A stretch of 64,000 nt of DNA, taken from contig JAHLLS010000010.1 of the NCBI GenBank assembly GCA_020444045.1, positions 1-64,000 of the forward strand. Direction: 5' to 3'. The DNA comes from Deltaproteobacteria bacterium (GTDB lineage Bacteria > Desulfobacterota > Desulfobacteria > Desulfobacterales > UBA5852). The notes under the pieces are model-generated. The model made no database searches. It had not been told where the DNA came from and worked only from the letters and a program-made list of their open reading frames with translations. This document shows positions 18,576 to 28,445 of this stretch, in pieces (the first letter of the stretch is position 1; every line of letters starts with the position of its first letter). The position numbers and the translations under genes were made by a program.

Positions 18576-19334
18576 TCATCCTTTACGGTGCTTTTTCTGG
18601 ATGGCCTCGTATGCTTCTTGAATTTCACGAAACTTGGTTTCGGCGAATTCCGTAAATTCATCCGGCAAGCCCTTGGCGGCAATCCGGTCCGGGTGAAACT
18701 CTTTAACAAGCGAACGATAGCGCGCCTTGATCTCGGTCTCCGAGGCGTCCGCCGTCACCCCCAGAATCCGGTAAAAGCGATCGTCCGTCTGCGCATGGCG
18801 GGATTTGAGATTCTGGTAACCGGGTTCGGGCAGGCCGAATATCTGGGCCGCCCGCCGAATCAGGGTTTCCTCGGCGGCGCTGAAATCCCGATCGGACAGG
18901 GCCACACGCATGAGGATATCCACCATGAATTCCAGTATTTCAGGCCGATGCTGAAACGCGCTGTAAAACTGACCGGCAAAGTCGTCGAAGGCATGCGGCG
19001 ATGTCTTGGCCGTGTTGAAAATATCGATGGCCACCCGGCGGCTCGCGGGACTCAGGCGAAGATCATCCTGCATGAAGCGTTCGATGGTGGCGATTTCGTC
19101 CTCGGTAACACGGCCATCCGCCTGAACCAGCTTGGCCAGCATCGAGAAGGCCGCCACGAAAAAGGTCATCTGAGCGTCTTCGTGGGTGCTCAGTCGCGCG
19201 CCCGGTATCCCACCGGAGGTGATTTCTTTTGTCTGGTCAAAAAAATGCCCGAAAACCGCGCCGGCAATCGCCCCTAATGGCCCACCCAAAGCAAAACCAA
19301 TGGTGCCACCAACAATTTTTCCCATCCATCCCAT
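18576..19334 (-). CDS. TerB/DnaJ-domain co-chaperone (DjlA-like)
   Basis: A DjlA-type protein of 252 residues. A glycine-rich hydrophobic N-terminus (IVGGTIGFALGGPLGAIAGAVFG, about 6-28) probably inserts in the membrane. A TerB-like domain follows (about 50-165), then a C-terminal J domain (about 185-250) with the HPD motif in LVKEFHPDRI that stimulates DnaK. The ATG at 19334 is chosen: the frame is open to 19523, but that extension runs through the tRNA-Leu gene. An AAAGG lies about 10 nt upstream. Confidence 0.88.
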   Translation of the reverse strand: MGWMGKIVGGTIGFALGGPLGAIAGAVFGHFFDQTKEITSGGIPGARLSTHEDAQMTFFVAAFSMLAKLVQADGRVTEDEIATIERFMQDDLRLSPASRRVAIDIFNTAKTSPHAFDDFAGQFYSAFQHRPEILEFMVDILMRVALSDRDFSAAEETLIRRAAQIFGLPEPGYQNLKSRHAQTDDRFYRILGVTADASETEIKARYRSLVKEFHPDRIAAKGLPDEFTEFAETKFREIQEAYEAIQKKHRKG

Positions 19335-19409
19335 CGTAAAAAACCTTTCACTAATAAAAAAGGGTTTCCCGATCGTTGCCAATCTCAAGGAAACCCTTAG
19401 CATAATCTG

Positions 19410-19496
19410 TGGTGCCGAAGGGGAGATTCGAACTCCCACACCCGTACGGGCACTAGACCCTGAACCTAGCGCGTCTACCAGTTCCGCCACTTCGGC
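19410..19496 (-). tRNA. tRNA-Leu (anticodon CAG)
   Basis: The acceptor stem GCCGAAG pairs with CTTCGGC. The loop TTCAGGG gives anticodon CAG. There is a long class II variable arm with GTGCCCGTACGGGTGT-like pairing. CCA is encoded (19412-19410). Total length is 87 nt. Confidence 0.96.
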
Positions 19497-19547
19497 ACAC
19501 CGGAAAGCGTGACTGAAAACCATTGATTAATCACGCAAGATGGACTA

Positions 19548-19574
19548 TTTATACCGCTTTAATTTCCGTGTCAA
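19548..19574 (-). promoter_or_regulatory. sigma70-type promoter of tRNA-Leu
   Basis: On the minus strand, TTGACA (19574-19569) precedes TATAAA (19553-19548) with 15 nt between, or an overlapping TAAATA at 17 nt. It lies about 50 nt upstream of the tRNA. Confidence 0.5.
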
Positions 19575-19601
19575 GAAAATATTAATGGATCGCCAATTCA
19601 T

Positions 19602-20537
19602 ATGAAAATCGTCGAACGTATTGAGGATATTGACAAACCGTTCACCAATGCCGTGATCACCATCGGTAACTTCGACGGTGTTCACATCGGCCATCAAAGC
19701 CTTTTTCATGAAGTCATTCTAAAGGCCGCCGCTTTAAATGGGACATCGGTCGCGATGACCTTTGATCCCCATCCCCTGCGGGTGCTGACCAACCATCGCC
19801 ATCCACCGCTCATTACGCTCAATGAACAGAAGAGGGAGCTTATTGCCGCCACCGAGCTCGATGTTTTGATCGTGGTCCCCTTTACCCTGGAATTTGCCGC
19901 TATTTCCGCCGAAGATTTCATCACCGAATTATTGGTCAAACGCATCGGCATGAAAGCGATCATTGTCGGGCCGGATTATTCTTTCGGCAAAAACCGTGAG
20001 GGCGATATCCATTTGCTGCAGGCGCTGGGACGCCAGCAGGGCTTCGACGTTATCCTGGCGGACTGGATCAACGCCTCCAATCGTGACGAAGGCCGTATCA
20101 GCAGCACCCGCATTCGTGAACTGGTCGCTGACGGCGACATCGAAAAAGCCCAGCGCTTGCTGGGACGTTATTACCAGATCAGGGGTACGGTTGTGGATGG
20201 CCGCAAGCGCGGCGGCAAACTGTTGGGATTTCCCACGGCCAACCTGGCCCTGCAGGATGAACTCTGCCCCAAAGCCGGCATTTATGCGGTGACGGTTGAA
20301 TGGCAAGGAAGGCCGTATCATGGGGTGGCCAATATTGGGTACAGCCCAACCTTCGACGATCATTTATTCACGGTGGAAGTCCATATTCTGGATTTCCATG
20401 AGGATATCTATGGTCAAACCATCAAGATCAATTTCCTGAAACGCATAAGGGATGAGATCAAATTTGACGGTATCGAGGCGCTTTCCAACCAGATTCGCGA
20501 CGATATCGCCGTTGCACGGGAGCTGTTCAACAATTAA
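19602..20537 (+). CDS. ribF: bifunctional riboflavin kinase / FAD synthetase RibF
   Basis: Phosphorylates riboflavin to FMN and adenylylates FMN to FAD. The 311-residue protein has the N-terminal nucleotidyltransferase domain (ITIGNFDGVHIGHQSLF, then GPDYSFGKNREGD and RISSTRIRELV) and the C-terminal riboflavin kinase domain (VVDGRKRGGKLLGFPTANL near residue 200). The length is typical. No FMN riboswitch is evident in the short upstream region that also carries the divergent tRNA-Leu promoter. It is followed after 84 nt by the def-fmt-rsmB-rpe genes. Confidence 0.95.
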   Translation: MKIVERIEDIDKPFTNAVITIGNFDGVHIGHQSLFHEVILKAAALNGTSVAMTFDPHPLRVLTNHRHPPLITLNEQKRELIAATELDVLIVVPFTLEFAAISAEDFITELLVKRIGMKAIIVGPDYSFGKNREGDIHLLQALGRQQGFDVILADWINASNRDEGRISSTRIRELVADGDIEKAQRLLGRYYQIRGTVVDGRKRGGKLLGFPTANLALQDELCPKAGIYAVTVEWQGRPYHGVANIGYSPTFDDHLFTVEVHILDFHEDIYGQTIKINFLKRIRDEIKFDGIEALSNQIRDDIAVARELFNN

Positions 20538-20621
20538 CAAAACGGCACCTTGACACCGCTGGCCTAAAATAAAATCCTTTCTTTAGAAGAAAAAGAACAC
20601 CACACAACTGAAAGATTCCCC

Positions 20622-21134
20622 ATGGCTATTCGCACCATTTTAACATATCCTGACAAATTCCTCAGACAGACAGCCAAACCGGTCACTGAGTTTAACGATG
20701 ACCTGCAGGTGCTGATCGATGATATGATCGAGACCATGTACGACGAACCGGGTGTCGGATTGGCGGCCGTTCAGGTTGGTTCCGACCTCAGTGTCATCGT
20801 CTATGATGTCACACAGACCGAGGGCGAACGCCGGGCAGAGGCACTGGTCAATCCCAAAATCGTTTTTCGCGAGGGATCGGTTCTGTCGGAAAGCGAAGGG
20901 TGTCTGAGTGTGCCTGACTTTCGCAGCGATGTTAAACGTGACGCCCATATTCGTGTCGAAGGCCTGGATCGCCATGGCAATCCCGTCGATATCGATGCAG
21001 AGGAATTTCTCGCCATCGTTCTCCAGCACGAAATCGATCATCTGAATGGGGTCTTGTTCATCGACCGGATCTCCTCTTTGAAGCGCGAGATGTACAAACG
21101 CAAACGCAAAAAACAACTCCGACAACAGTCATGA
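20622..21134 (+). CDS. def: peptide deformylase
   Basis: Removes the formyl group from nascent N-terminal methionine. The 170-residue protein has all three deformylase motifs: GVGLAAVQVG (the usual proline is valine here), EGCLSVP with the metal-binding cysteine, and QHEIDHLNG with the two metal-binding histidines and catalytic glutamate. It overlaps fmt by 4 nt (ATGA), the common def-fmt arrangement. The basic C-terminus (KREMYKRKRKKQLR) is typical. Confidence 0.95.
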   Translation: MAIRTILTYPDKFLRQTAKPVTEFNDDLQVLIDDMIETMYDEPGVGLAAVQVGSDLSVIVYDVTQTEGERRAEALVNPKIVFREGSVLSESEGCLSVPDFRSDVKRDAHIRVEGLDRHGNPVDIDAEEFLAIVLQHEIDHLNGVLFIDRISSLKREMYKRKRKKQLRQQS

Positions 21135-22069
21135 AGCCATTTCGCATCGTCTTTATGGGGACGCCGCAATTCGCCGTGCCGGCACTAAAAGCCCTTCACA
21201 CGAGCCGGCATGAGGTTGTGGCGGTTCTGACCCAACCGGACCGTCCCAAGGGGCGCGGCCGCAGGTTGACACCACCGCCGGTTAAAGTGGCCGCTCTTGA
21301 GTTGGGTTACCCCGTCGAACAGCCCGGGTGCATCCATAAACCCGATTGCCTCTCATTTCTAACCGCCAAAGCGCCGGACCTTTTCGTGGTCATTGCTTTC
21401 GGGCGGTTGTTGAAGCCGCACCATTTTGCCATTCCGCCCCATGGGGTCATCAACGTGCATGCCTCTCTCCTGCCCCGCTATCGGGGTCCGGCACCGATCC
21501 AATGGGCGCTCATCAATGGGGACCGGGAAACCGGTGTCACAACGATGGTCATGGAAGAGGAGCTCGATGCCGGGGATATGCTTTTACAAGCCCGCACAGC
21601 CATCTCCAGCGACGATACGGCAGCGACACTCCATGACCGACTCTCCGAGATTGGGGCACAGCTCCTGCTCGACACCCTGGACCAGCTGGCGACCGGCCGT
21701 CTTGACTCCATACCGCAGGACCCGACGGCCGTGACCTATGCGCCGCTGCTGACGAAAAAAGACGGCCGTATTCGCTGGGACCATCCGACTGCAGCCATCG
21801 ACGCCTTTATTCGCGGCATGACCCCCTGGCCGGGCGCTTTTACTTTTCTGGGCGACCTGCGATTGAAATTGTTTAAAGTGCGACCAGCGCGTCTGCCGCA
21901 ACCGGCTGTTCCGGGCACCATTATACCCGGCTTTTCCGATGAGATCCGGGTGGCCACCGGGGACGGCGCCCTGACGGTTCTTGAAATTCAGAGTGCCTCC
22001 GGACGCCGCATGGCTGCGTCGGACTTTCTCAAGGGAACCGCCATCATTCCCGGCTCTCAGTTCGAATAA
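21131..22069 (+). CDS. fmt: methionyl-tRNA formyltransferase
   Basis: Formylates initiator Met-tRNA using 10-formyl-tetrahydrofolate. The 312-residue protein has the N-terminal Rossmann segment FMGTPQFAVPALKAL, the catalytic NVHASLLPRYRGPAPIQWA region (asparagine, histidine, then GDRETGVTTM), and a C-terminal OB-fold with WPGAFTFLG. It overlaps def by 4 nt and ends 7 nt before rsmB, so it is the second gene of a translation operon. Confidence 0.95.
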   Translation: MKPFRIVFMGTPQFAVPALKALHTSRHEVVAVLTQPDRPKGRGRRLTPPPVKVAALELGYPVEQPGCIHKPDCLSFLTAKAPDLFVVIAFGRLLKPHHFAIPPHGVINVHASLLPRYRGPAPIQWALINGDRETGVTTMVMEEELDAGDMLLQARTAISSDDTAATLHDRLSEIGAQLLLDTLDQLATGRLDSIPQDPTAVTYAPLLTKKDGRIRWDHPTAAIDAFIRGMTPWPGAFTFLGDLRLKLFKVRPARLPQPAVPGTIIPGFSDEIRVATGDGALTVLEIQSASGRRMAASDFLKGTAIIPGSQFE

Positions 22070-22076
22070 GGCCACG

Positions 22077-23438
22077 ATGAGCCTTGCCCCGCGAAAAGCA
22101 GCCCTTGCCATCCTAATGGACATCGACCAGGGCGGTCTAACACTGGACCGTCTTATGGACCGTTTCCACCGTGGGAACGAATTGGATCGCCGTGATGAAT
22201 CCTTTGTTACGGCCATCGTCTATGGCGCTCTGCGCTGGCGCCGTCGCCTGGACTGGATCATCAGCAAGGTTTCCACAACGCCGCTTGACCGAATGGATCC
22301 CCTCGTCGTGAATATCCTGCGCATGGGCCTCTATCAGATCATCTTCATGGATCGGGTGCCGAACTCGGCCGCCGTCAATACCTCGGTCGAACTGGCCAAA
22401 GCGCTGAAAAAAAAATGGTTGACCGGCTTTGTCAACGGCGTGTTGCGACAAGCCCTAAGGCGTTTATCGGACATCGCACTTTCCTCTTCCGAAACGGATC
22501 CGGTTCAGGCGCTGGCAATGACGCACTCTATGCCGGAATGGCTTGTGGAGCGCTGGATTAACCAATTCGGGCAGCAGGAAGCCACCGCCCTTTGCGAAAC
22601 CTGCAACCGCATCCCGTCACTGGCCCTGCGCACCCATACCCTCAAAATCGATCGACAAACCCTCATGCGCAAGCTCCAGCCTCTTGCGAAAGCGATCCGC
22701 CCTTCCATCTATGCGCCGGAAGGCATTATCGTGGATAGCCTGAAGGGGGATCTTTTTTCAAGTGAAGCGTTTGAGAAAGGCTGGTTTCAAGTGCAGGATG
22801 AGGCAGCCCAGGCCGTCGCCCACCTGCTGGCGCCGCAACCCGGCCAGGACGTGCTGGATGCCTGCGCCGGTCTCGGCGGGAAAACAGCCCACATCGCCAC
22901 ATTGATGAAAAATTACGGCCGCATCACCGCCATGGATCGTGTGGACCGAAAACTTCAACAACTTATGCAAGAAATGTGGCGTCTGGGCATCGACATCGTT
23001 ACGCCTCAAACGACCGATCTTGAATCAGATGACATACCTAAAAATAGACAGGCGTTCGATCGTATTCTGCTGGACGCACCCTGCAGCGGTTTGGGCGTTA
23101 TTCGCCGCAACCCGGATGCCAAATGGTCGCGAACGCCAGACGATATCCAGCATTGTGCCCGCCGGCAGAAGCAGTTGCTGTTCAACTTGGCGCCCCGGCT
23201 CAAGCACGGTGGTGTCCTGGTGTATGCCGTTTGCAGCACCGAACCCGAAGAGACCAGCGACATCATCACTTTATTTTTGAGTGAATGCCCCCAATTTGTT
23301 ATAGATGACCGTCCTCCGGATTTACCGCCATCCTTGTCTCCCCTGATGGATCCCCATGGATGGCTGCAGACCAGTCCGCATCGCCATGGAACGGACGGAT
23401 TTTTTGCGGTGCGCTTACGCCGTCAGGAAACCCTGTAG
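22077..23438 (+). CDS. rsmB: 16S rRNA (cytosine-967-C5)-methyltransferase RsmB
   Basis: A Sun/NOL1-family rRNA m5C methyltransferase of 453 residues. The N-terminal NusB-like RNA-binding region (1-130) carries [11 protein letters not shown] and [19 protein letters not shown]. The SAM-binding [16 protein letters not shown] and the motif [21 protein letters not shown] and motif [13 protein letters not shown] cysteines are present. The ATG at 22077 is preferred to the longer open frame from 21981 because that overlaps most of the fmt C-terminus and the family N-terminus begins at [10 protein letters not shown]. Confidence 0.94.
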   Translation: MSLAPRKAALAILMDIDQGGLTLDRLMDRFHRGNELDRRDESFVTAIVYGALRWRRRLDWIISKVSTTPLDRMDPLVVNILRMGLYQIIFMDRVPNSAAVNTSVELAKALKKKWLTGFVNGVLRQALRRLSDIALSSSETDPVQALAMTHSMPEWLVERWINQFGQQEATALCETCNRIPSLALRTHTLKIDRQTLMRKLQPLAKAIRPSIYAPEGIIVDSLKGDLFSSEAFEKGWFQVQDEAAQAVAHLLAPQPGQDVLDACAGLGGKTAHIATLMKNYGRITAMDRVDRKLQQLMQEMWRLGIDIVTPQTTDLESDDIPKNRQAFDRILLDAPCSGLGVIRRNPDAKWSRTPDDIQHCARRQKQLLFNLAPRLKHGGVLVYAVCSTEPEETSDIITLFLSECPQFVIDDRPPDLPPSLSPLMDPHGWLQTSPHRHGTDGFFAVRLRRQETL

Positions 23439-23454
23439 AAAGGAAGCTTATCCG

Positions 23455-24132
23455 ATGAAATTGATCGCTCCATCAATTCTGTCCGCCGATTTTGCGCGTC
23501 TCGGCGAAGAAATTCAAGCCGTTGAGGCGGCCGGTGCCGACTGGATCCATATTGACGTCATGGATGGCCATTTTGTACCGAATATCACCATCGGCCCGCT
23601 TATCGTAAAAGCCGCCCGACAGTCCACCCGCCTCCCATTGGACGTCCACCTCATGATCGAAAATCCGGACTGCTATATCCCGGAATTCGTGGAGGCCGGT
23701 GCCGACCTGGTGGCGGTGCAGGTGGAGACCTGCCCGCATCTGCACCGTACCGTTCAGTTGATCCGGGAATGCGGTGCCCGTCCAGGGGTCGTTCTGAACC
23801 CCACAACCCCGCTGACAACCATTGAATGGATTCTGGAAGATGTCGAATTCGTGATGCTGATGAGCGTCAACCCCGGTTTTGGCGGACAAAAATTTATTCC
23901 CGCGACGCTGAAAAAAATCAGGCAATTACGCACCATGATCGAAAACCGCCGTCTATCCACCCTCATTGAAATTGACGGCGGTGTGAACCGAACCACCATC
24001 GCCGATATCGCCGCTGCCGGGGCCGATGTTTTTGTAGCCGGTTCCGCCATCTACGGTACCCCTGATTATAAAGCCGTCATCAGTGAATTCCGGCAGATCA
24101 TCGCGGCACAAACCGATTTGATTCAGGCCTGA
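23455..24132 (+). CDS. rpe: ribulose-phosphate 3-epimerase
   Basis: Interconverts ribulose-5-phosphate and xylulose-5-phosphate. It is a 225-residue TIM barrel beginning [19 protein letters not shown], with [19 protein letters not shown] (metal ligands), [19 protein letters not shown] and IDGGVNRTT plus VAGSAIYG at the phosphate site. The ATG at 23455 is chosen over the upstream frame because AAGGA lies about 9 nt before it and the N-terminus is canonical. It is the last gene of def-fmt-rsmB-rpe. Confidence 0.95.
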   Translation: MKLIAPSILSADFARLGEEIQAVEAAGADWIHIDVMDGHFVPNITIGPLIVKAARQSTRLPLDVHLMIENPDCYIPEFVEAGADLVAVQVETCPHLHRTVQLIRECGARPGVVLNPTTPLTTIEWILEDVEFVMLMSVNPGFGGQKFIPATLKKIRQLRTMIENRRLSTLIEIDGGVNRTTIADIAAAGADVFVAGSAIYGTPDYKAVISEFRQIIAAQTDLIQA

Positions 24133-24225
24133 TCGCTGATGTTTGCGGTGGCAAGATTCATGTACTAAGTTTGGAAAGTCTTTACACACTATCGGAATCC
24201 ATCGTGGCATCTGAAAGGACGATCC

Positions 24226-24783
24226 ATGCTGCACCGGAAGCCAACCGACCGCAAGTGGCTGTGCTTTGGGGTTTTGTTCCTGTACACCATCTTGACGGCT
24301 AGTTTCTGCAGCGATGCTGCTTCTGCAAGCGCAGCATCCTTGAGCGATGTCGAAAAGCGCCAACAAGTCGCGGCGATGTATGCCAACTATCGCGAGGATT
24401 TTCCCGGAATCGAGGAAATCGATGCGGAGAAAGCCTTAAACCTTCTAGAGGATTTGGACGTCGTTTTCGTGGATGTGCGCAAACCCGAGGAGCAGGCCGT
24501 CTCCATGATCCCCGGTGCCGTCACCAGCGAGGTCTTCCTGGCCGACACGGATCGCTTCCGTGGCCAGCGCATCATCGCCTACTGTACCATCAGCTACCGC
24601 AGCGGCAAGCTGGCAGCCAAACTGAAGCGCAAGGGCATTACCATGGTCAATCTTAAGGGGGGGCTGCTGGGGTGGGTTCACGCCGGGGGGCCGTTGGTGC
24701 GCGGCAACCTTCCGGTAACGGTTCTGCACGTCTATGGACAAAAATGGGATCTGGCCCCCGCGGGCATCGAAACCGTTTATTGA
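24226..24783 (+). CDS. exported rhodanese-domain protein
   Basis: A 185-residue protein with an N-terminal signal-like hydrophobic segment (about 12-30, WLCFGVLFLYTILTASFCS) and a single rhodanese domain (about 60-160). VVFVDVRKPEEQAVSMIPGAV is the typical rhodanese N-terminal half; the active loop is AYCTISYRSG with the catalytic cysteine. It is probably periplasmic. A sulfur-transfer or phosphatase-like role is possible; the substrate is unknown. AAAGGA lies 6 nt before the ATG. The stop codon overlaps by 7 nt the stop of the convergent glycosyltransferase fusion. Confidence 0.86.
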   Translation: MLHRKPTDRKWLCFGVLFLYTILTASFCSDAASASAASLSDVEKRQQVAAMYANYREDFPGIEEIDAEKALNLLEDLDVVFVDVRKPEEQAVSMIPGAVTSEVFLADTDRFRGQRIIAYCTISYRSGKLAAKLKRKGITMVNLKGGLLGWVHAGGPLVRGNLPVTVLHVYGQKWDLAPAGIETVY

Positions 24784-26765
24784 TCGGTGGGCTCAACGCT
24801 TCCATAATACCTGCGGTAATAATCGGTTCGAATGCCCGCTGCACCGTTCATCCGGCGTTCAACCAGATAACGGATAAAAAGGGTCAACACCCTCCAGAGG
24901 TTCTTGGCAAACCCCCATCGTACCCAGCGCCGCTGAGAGACGCAAACACCCCGGCGGATAAACAGCGGACGACCGAACTGCTTCAGCCGCAGAGAAAGCT
25001 CCACATCTTCCATCAACATCATGTCCGGGAAACCGCCCATCATGTTCAGCGCATCTCTGCGAAAAAACTGCCCCTGATCCCCAAACGATATGCCGCACCA
25101 GCGGGCACGCCAATTGTTTAGACAGGCGATCGCGCGCAGTCCGAGCGAACCCCCTTTAAAACGCATTTCAAAGGCGCCGCCGGCTATTCGAGGATAATCG
25201 GCCAGGGTCTGCAGCATCCGTTTGACCCCTCCCGCCGGCAATGCCGTATCAGCATGCAAAACGAGGATGACATCGCCGGTCGCCAAGTCCAACCCGGCGC
25301 GAACTTGAGGCCCCCTGCCGCGGGGACCCGATATCACGACCGCACCGGCCTGCCGGGCGCGTTCGCAGGTGGCATCCCGGGACCCGCCATCCACGACAAT
25401 CATTTCGGCGACCTCGGGTTCCGAGCGAACGGATTGGATCGCCGCCGCAACGCGGCCGGCCTCGTTCAACACCGGTATGATCACCGAAACATTACCGGCC
25501 AATGGGAATATGTGAGAAGGCAAAACCGGCCGCCGCATCACCGTGTCATATATCAGCAGCCCATAGAAAGGGAGGTATTCGATCAGCTTGAGCCATTTGT
25601 TCTCCAGGAAAACCCCGGTGTGATATTCGTTGACCAGGACGGGAAGCATCGCCACGCTTGCCAGCATGAGATAGAGCCAGGCCCGGGAGGGATAGACGAC
25701 CAACAACGGTGCCATCAGCAGCAAATACCACGGATGCAGTGTCGGCAGGCAAAGAAGAAGCACGCCCAATGCCAAATAGACGCTGCGCAGGGTGTCATGA
25801 ACGAACAAATAAATGCCGGCCAAGAGGCTGAGCAGGATCAAACACAGCACTGGCAAAGCCAGTGTTCCAGACAGGAACCGCAGGATTTCCGCCAGGCCGT
25901 CATTATAGTGCATCCGGCTCCCAAAAATAAAAAGGGACCGAAAAACAGCCTCTGGATCATGTATAAACGGGATGAAGGCAACCCCCGCGATAAAAATCGC
26001 CGGCCAGGCACGGCGGTTCGACCGTGTCATGACGAAAGGCAGCGCCACAATGGCAAAATACTTGGATACAGCCGCCATACCCAGCGCCAGGAATCCAGCG
26101 ACGGGCTTTTTGCTGCCGACCAAATAGACCCCCCAAACAAGAAAAGCCGCCTGGACGATATCGAGATGCGCCTCGCCGGCCACGTAAACCAAAACGAAAG
26201 GATTGGCCGCATACCAGATCAGGTGAGCGGGTGGAATTTTTCGCCATTGGACAATGAGAATCAAAGCCCCGATGGTCACCAGATCAAACCCGATTATCGC
26301 TATCTTAAAAAGAATCGGCTTGGGCGAAATTGCCGATAGTGTTCGAAATAAAAGCATCATCAGGGGGGGATAAGCGGCACTGAGATCCTTGTGGTTGATC
26401 TGCTGCCAGATCGTGGCCATGTCTCCCTGGATCAGGCCGGTCAGCAGGGGATCGTTCGGTGCGACCTGGTAAGGATTGAAGCCCTGGTTTTGAATGAAAC
26501 CTTCCCAAATATAGCGATAGACATCATTGCTGACCGGAAACCAAAGGAAACCGATGCGCCCCGCCACACCGATAGAAATTACGACAAATGCGACCCGTCG
26601 CAGGGACCAGTCCCGCGGGCAGGTACGCACCATCAGCGTCATGAAACCGAACCCCAGGACATAACAGACGGCAAAGACCGCTGGCGATCGCCCGGCAGGT
26701 CCCGATTGTGACAGGATCAGCACATCCAGCAGCCAACCCGCACTGAACCCGATAAAGGCGTTCAC
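24777..26765 (-). CDS. fusion of a polytopic membrane glycosyltransferase and a GT2 glycosyltransferase
   Basis: A 662-residue protein. Residues 1-410 are polytopic membrane with about ten hydrophobic stretches and GT87/GT39-like features (YRYIWEGFIQNQGFNPYQVAPNDP, then AAYPPLMMLLFR). Residues 425-650 form a complete GT-A domain of the TIGR04283 type: VSVIIPVLNEAGRVAAAI, VVDGGSRDAT, LHADTALP and MMLMEDVELSLRLKQFG. One half uses a polyprenyl-linked donor in the usual family mechanism and the other an NDP-sugar, so the fusion could couple two transfers. It overlaps the upstream GT2 gene by 4 nt. Reading continuity appears real: no stop or frameshift occurs at the junction. Confidence 0.82.
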   Translation of the reverse strand: MNAFIGFSAGWLLDVLILSQSGPAGRSPAVFAVCYVLGFGFMTLMVRTCPRDWSLRRVAFVVISIGVAGRIGFLWFPVSNDVYRYIWEGFIQNQGFNPYQVAPNDPLLTGLIQGDMATIWQQINHKDLSAAYPPLMMLLFRTLSAISPKPILFKIAIIGFDLVTIGALILIVQWRKIPPAHLIWYAANPFVLVYVAGEAHLDIVQAAFLVWGVYLVGSKKPVAGFLALGMAAVSKYFAIVALPFVMTRSNRRAWPAIFIAGVAFIPFIHDPEAVFRSLFIFGSRMHYNDGLAEILRFLSGTLALPVLCLILLSLLAGIYLFVHDTLRSVYLALGVLLLCLPTLHPWYLLLMAPLLVVYPSRAWLYLMLASVAMLPVLVNEYHTGVFLENKWLKLIEYLPFYGLLIYDTVMRRPVLPSHIFPLAGNVSVIIPVLNEAGRVAAAIQSVRSEPEVAEMIVVDGGSRDATCERARQAGAVVISGPRGRGPQVRAGLDLATGDVILVLHADTALPAGGVKRMLQTLADYPRIAGGAFEMRFKGGSLGLRAIACLNNWRARWCGISFGDQGQFFRRDALNMMGGFPDMMLMEDVELSLRLKQFGRPLFIRRGVCVSQRRWVRWGFAKNLWRVLTLFIRYLVERRMNGAAGIRTDYYRRYYGSVEPTDQ

Positions 26766-28255
26766 GGAGGGGAAGTCCCGCGACCGTAATACCAGGAGAT
26801 CCCGCCGATCGATAAAAAACCAACGGCATAAATCAACATGAAATGGCCGATCAGGTAATGGTGGGAGTCAAAATAGAGTCCCACGCCAAAGAGGCACCAA
26901 ATGCCGACGAGAATCTCCAGGAAAATCAATGGGCTGGTTTTGACCCGGTATCGCTTGCGAATAAGCCCCCCGCTTTTGGGCGTCCGCACGAAGGTACTCG
27001 TTTTGCCTAACAGCGCTTCGACCACCGCCCGCGAGTTGTTGATGGCCAGACCACAGCCAAAACACACCATAAACGGCAAAAGACACAAAGTACGCCGGTA
27101 TGGACGGCCCAAAGCATGTTCCGCCACCAGATACATCCGTGATGGCCCGGTACAACTGAGCAACAGCAGTCCACCAAAACAGACAAATCCGATGCCGGTC
27201 AGAAAATGGGTCTTCTGCAGCAAAAGGAAGGGCGCCAGGATGGCCAGGGTCAGCATGAGGGGATGAATAATGTAGTGGGACATGTGCATGAAGGCTTGAA
27301 ATTTTGCAAAAGGCCGGAATGAGGACCGCCAGATGCGCGGCATCAGCTTTATGGCCGTCTGGGTCGACCCCTTGGCCCACCGGAACTGCTGACTTTTAAA
27401 CGCATTGAGATCGCGGGGAATTTCCGCCGGCGCCACCAGATCAATCAAATAGCGGCACTCCCAGCCACAGAGCTGCATCCGGTAGGACAGATCCATGTCT
27501 TCGGTGAGGGTATCCCCCTGCCAGTTGCCGGCGTCGATGATCGCTTCCTTTCGAATAATACCGGCCGTTCCGTTGAAATTCATAAAGAGCCGGTTGGCAC
27601 TGCGGGCGCCCTGCTCCACCATGAAATGGCCGTTGATTCCAACAGCCTGCAGGCGTGTCACCCAGCTATCATTCTGGTTCAAGTGACCCCAACGGGCCTG
27701 AACCAGCCCAAGTTTAGGCTGATCGATGAAAAAGGGCATGGCGCGCAGCAAAAAATCACGCGGCGGGACAAAGTCAGCGTCGAATATGGCCACAAAATCA
27801 CCCCGCGCACGGGCAAGACCTTCCCGCAGGGCGCCTGCTTTGAATCCCGTGCGGTCTTTACGCGTGATGTGGTGAATATCGATCCCCTGCCGCTGCAGCA
27901 GGCGCACCTTTTCAGCCACGATCATCCGGGTTTCGTCCGTGGAATCATCCAACAATTGAATCTCATGACAGCCTTCGGGATAGTGGAATTCCGCCACAGC
28001 ATCGATCAAGCGTTCCACCACGTTGAGCTCATTGAAGACTGGGAGTTGGGTTGTGACCGACGGCAAACGAGCCCCGGAATTGGATGTGTGTCTATAAAAT
28101 GGATCCTGGTCGTAAAAGCCTGCCAGAAAAGCCTTGTCAGTTTGAGTTCGTTTCGGATAACTGCCTTTGAAAAGTTGAACAAGAATGTGCGTATTGATGC
28201 CATAAATGGTCAAAATGAGAGCTGCTATAAAATAGATCAGAATCACTGCACTCAT
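26762..28255 (-). CDS. GT2 processive glycosyltransferase (cellulose synthase-like)
   Basis: A 497-residue membrane glycosyltransferase. One N-terminal membrane segment (about 5-25) precedes the GT-A domain: TQLPVFNELNVVERLI, DDSTDET, FDADFVPP (DxD), TEDMDLSYRM (catalytic base region) and QQFRWAKGS (the QxxRW motif of processive enzymes). Four to five C-terminal membrane segments follow. This is the CESA/glucomannan-synthase-like group; the sugar is unknown. It overlaps the GT fusion gene by 4 nt. The 190 bp upstream to the next gene show no recognisable feature. Confidence 0.87.
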   Translation of the reverse strand: MSAVILIYFIAALILTIYGINTHILVQLFKGSYPKRTQTDKAFLAGFYDQDPFYRHTSNSGARLPSVTTQLPVFNELNVVERLIDAVAEFHYPEGCHEIQLLDDSTDETRMIVAEKVRLLQRQGIDIHHITRKDRTGFKAGALREGLARARGDFVAIFDADFVPPRDFLLRAMPFFIDQPKLGLVQARWGHLNQNDSWVTRLQAVGINGHFMVEQGARSANRLFMNFNGTAGIIRKEAIIDAGNWQGDTLTEDMDLSYRMQLCGWECRYLIDLVAPAEIPRDLNAFKSQQFRWAKGSTQTAIKLMPRIWRSSFRPFAKFQAFMHMSHYIIHPLMLTLAILAPFLLLQKTHFLTGIGFVCFGGLLLLSCTGPSRMYLVAEHALGRPYRRTLCLLPFMVCFGCGLAINNSRAVVEALLGKTSTFVRTPKSGGLIRKRYRVKTSPLIFLEILVGIWCLFGVGLYFDSHHYLIGHFMLIYAVGFLSIGGISWYYGRGTSPP

Positions 28256-28445
28256 AGGCCATCATCCGTTTTTCATAGGACTACAGGGTTATCGACAATT
28301 CAAATGATATCGATGGGACCGAAACACTATATCTTGTATAGAGCCATTAGAATGTCGGATGCGCCTTCTTTTTCAACAGCTTTTTTGAACCATCACGGCT
28401 CTTACACCATGTGGGTGGACTCTAACAGTGTGTTTAGGAATTCGA

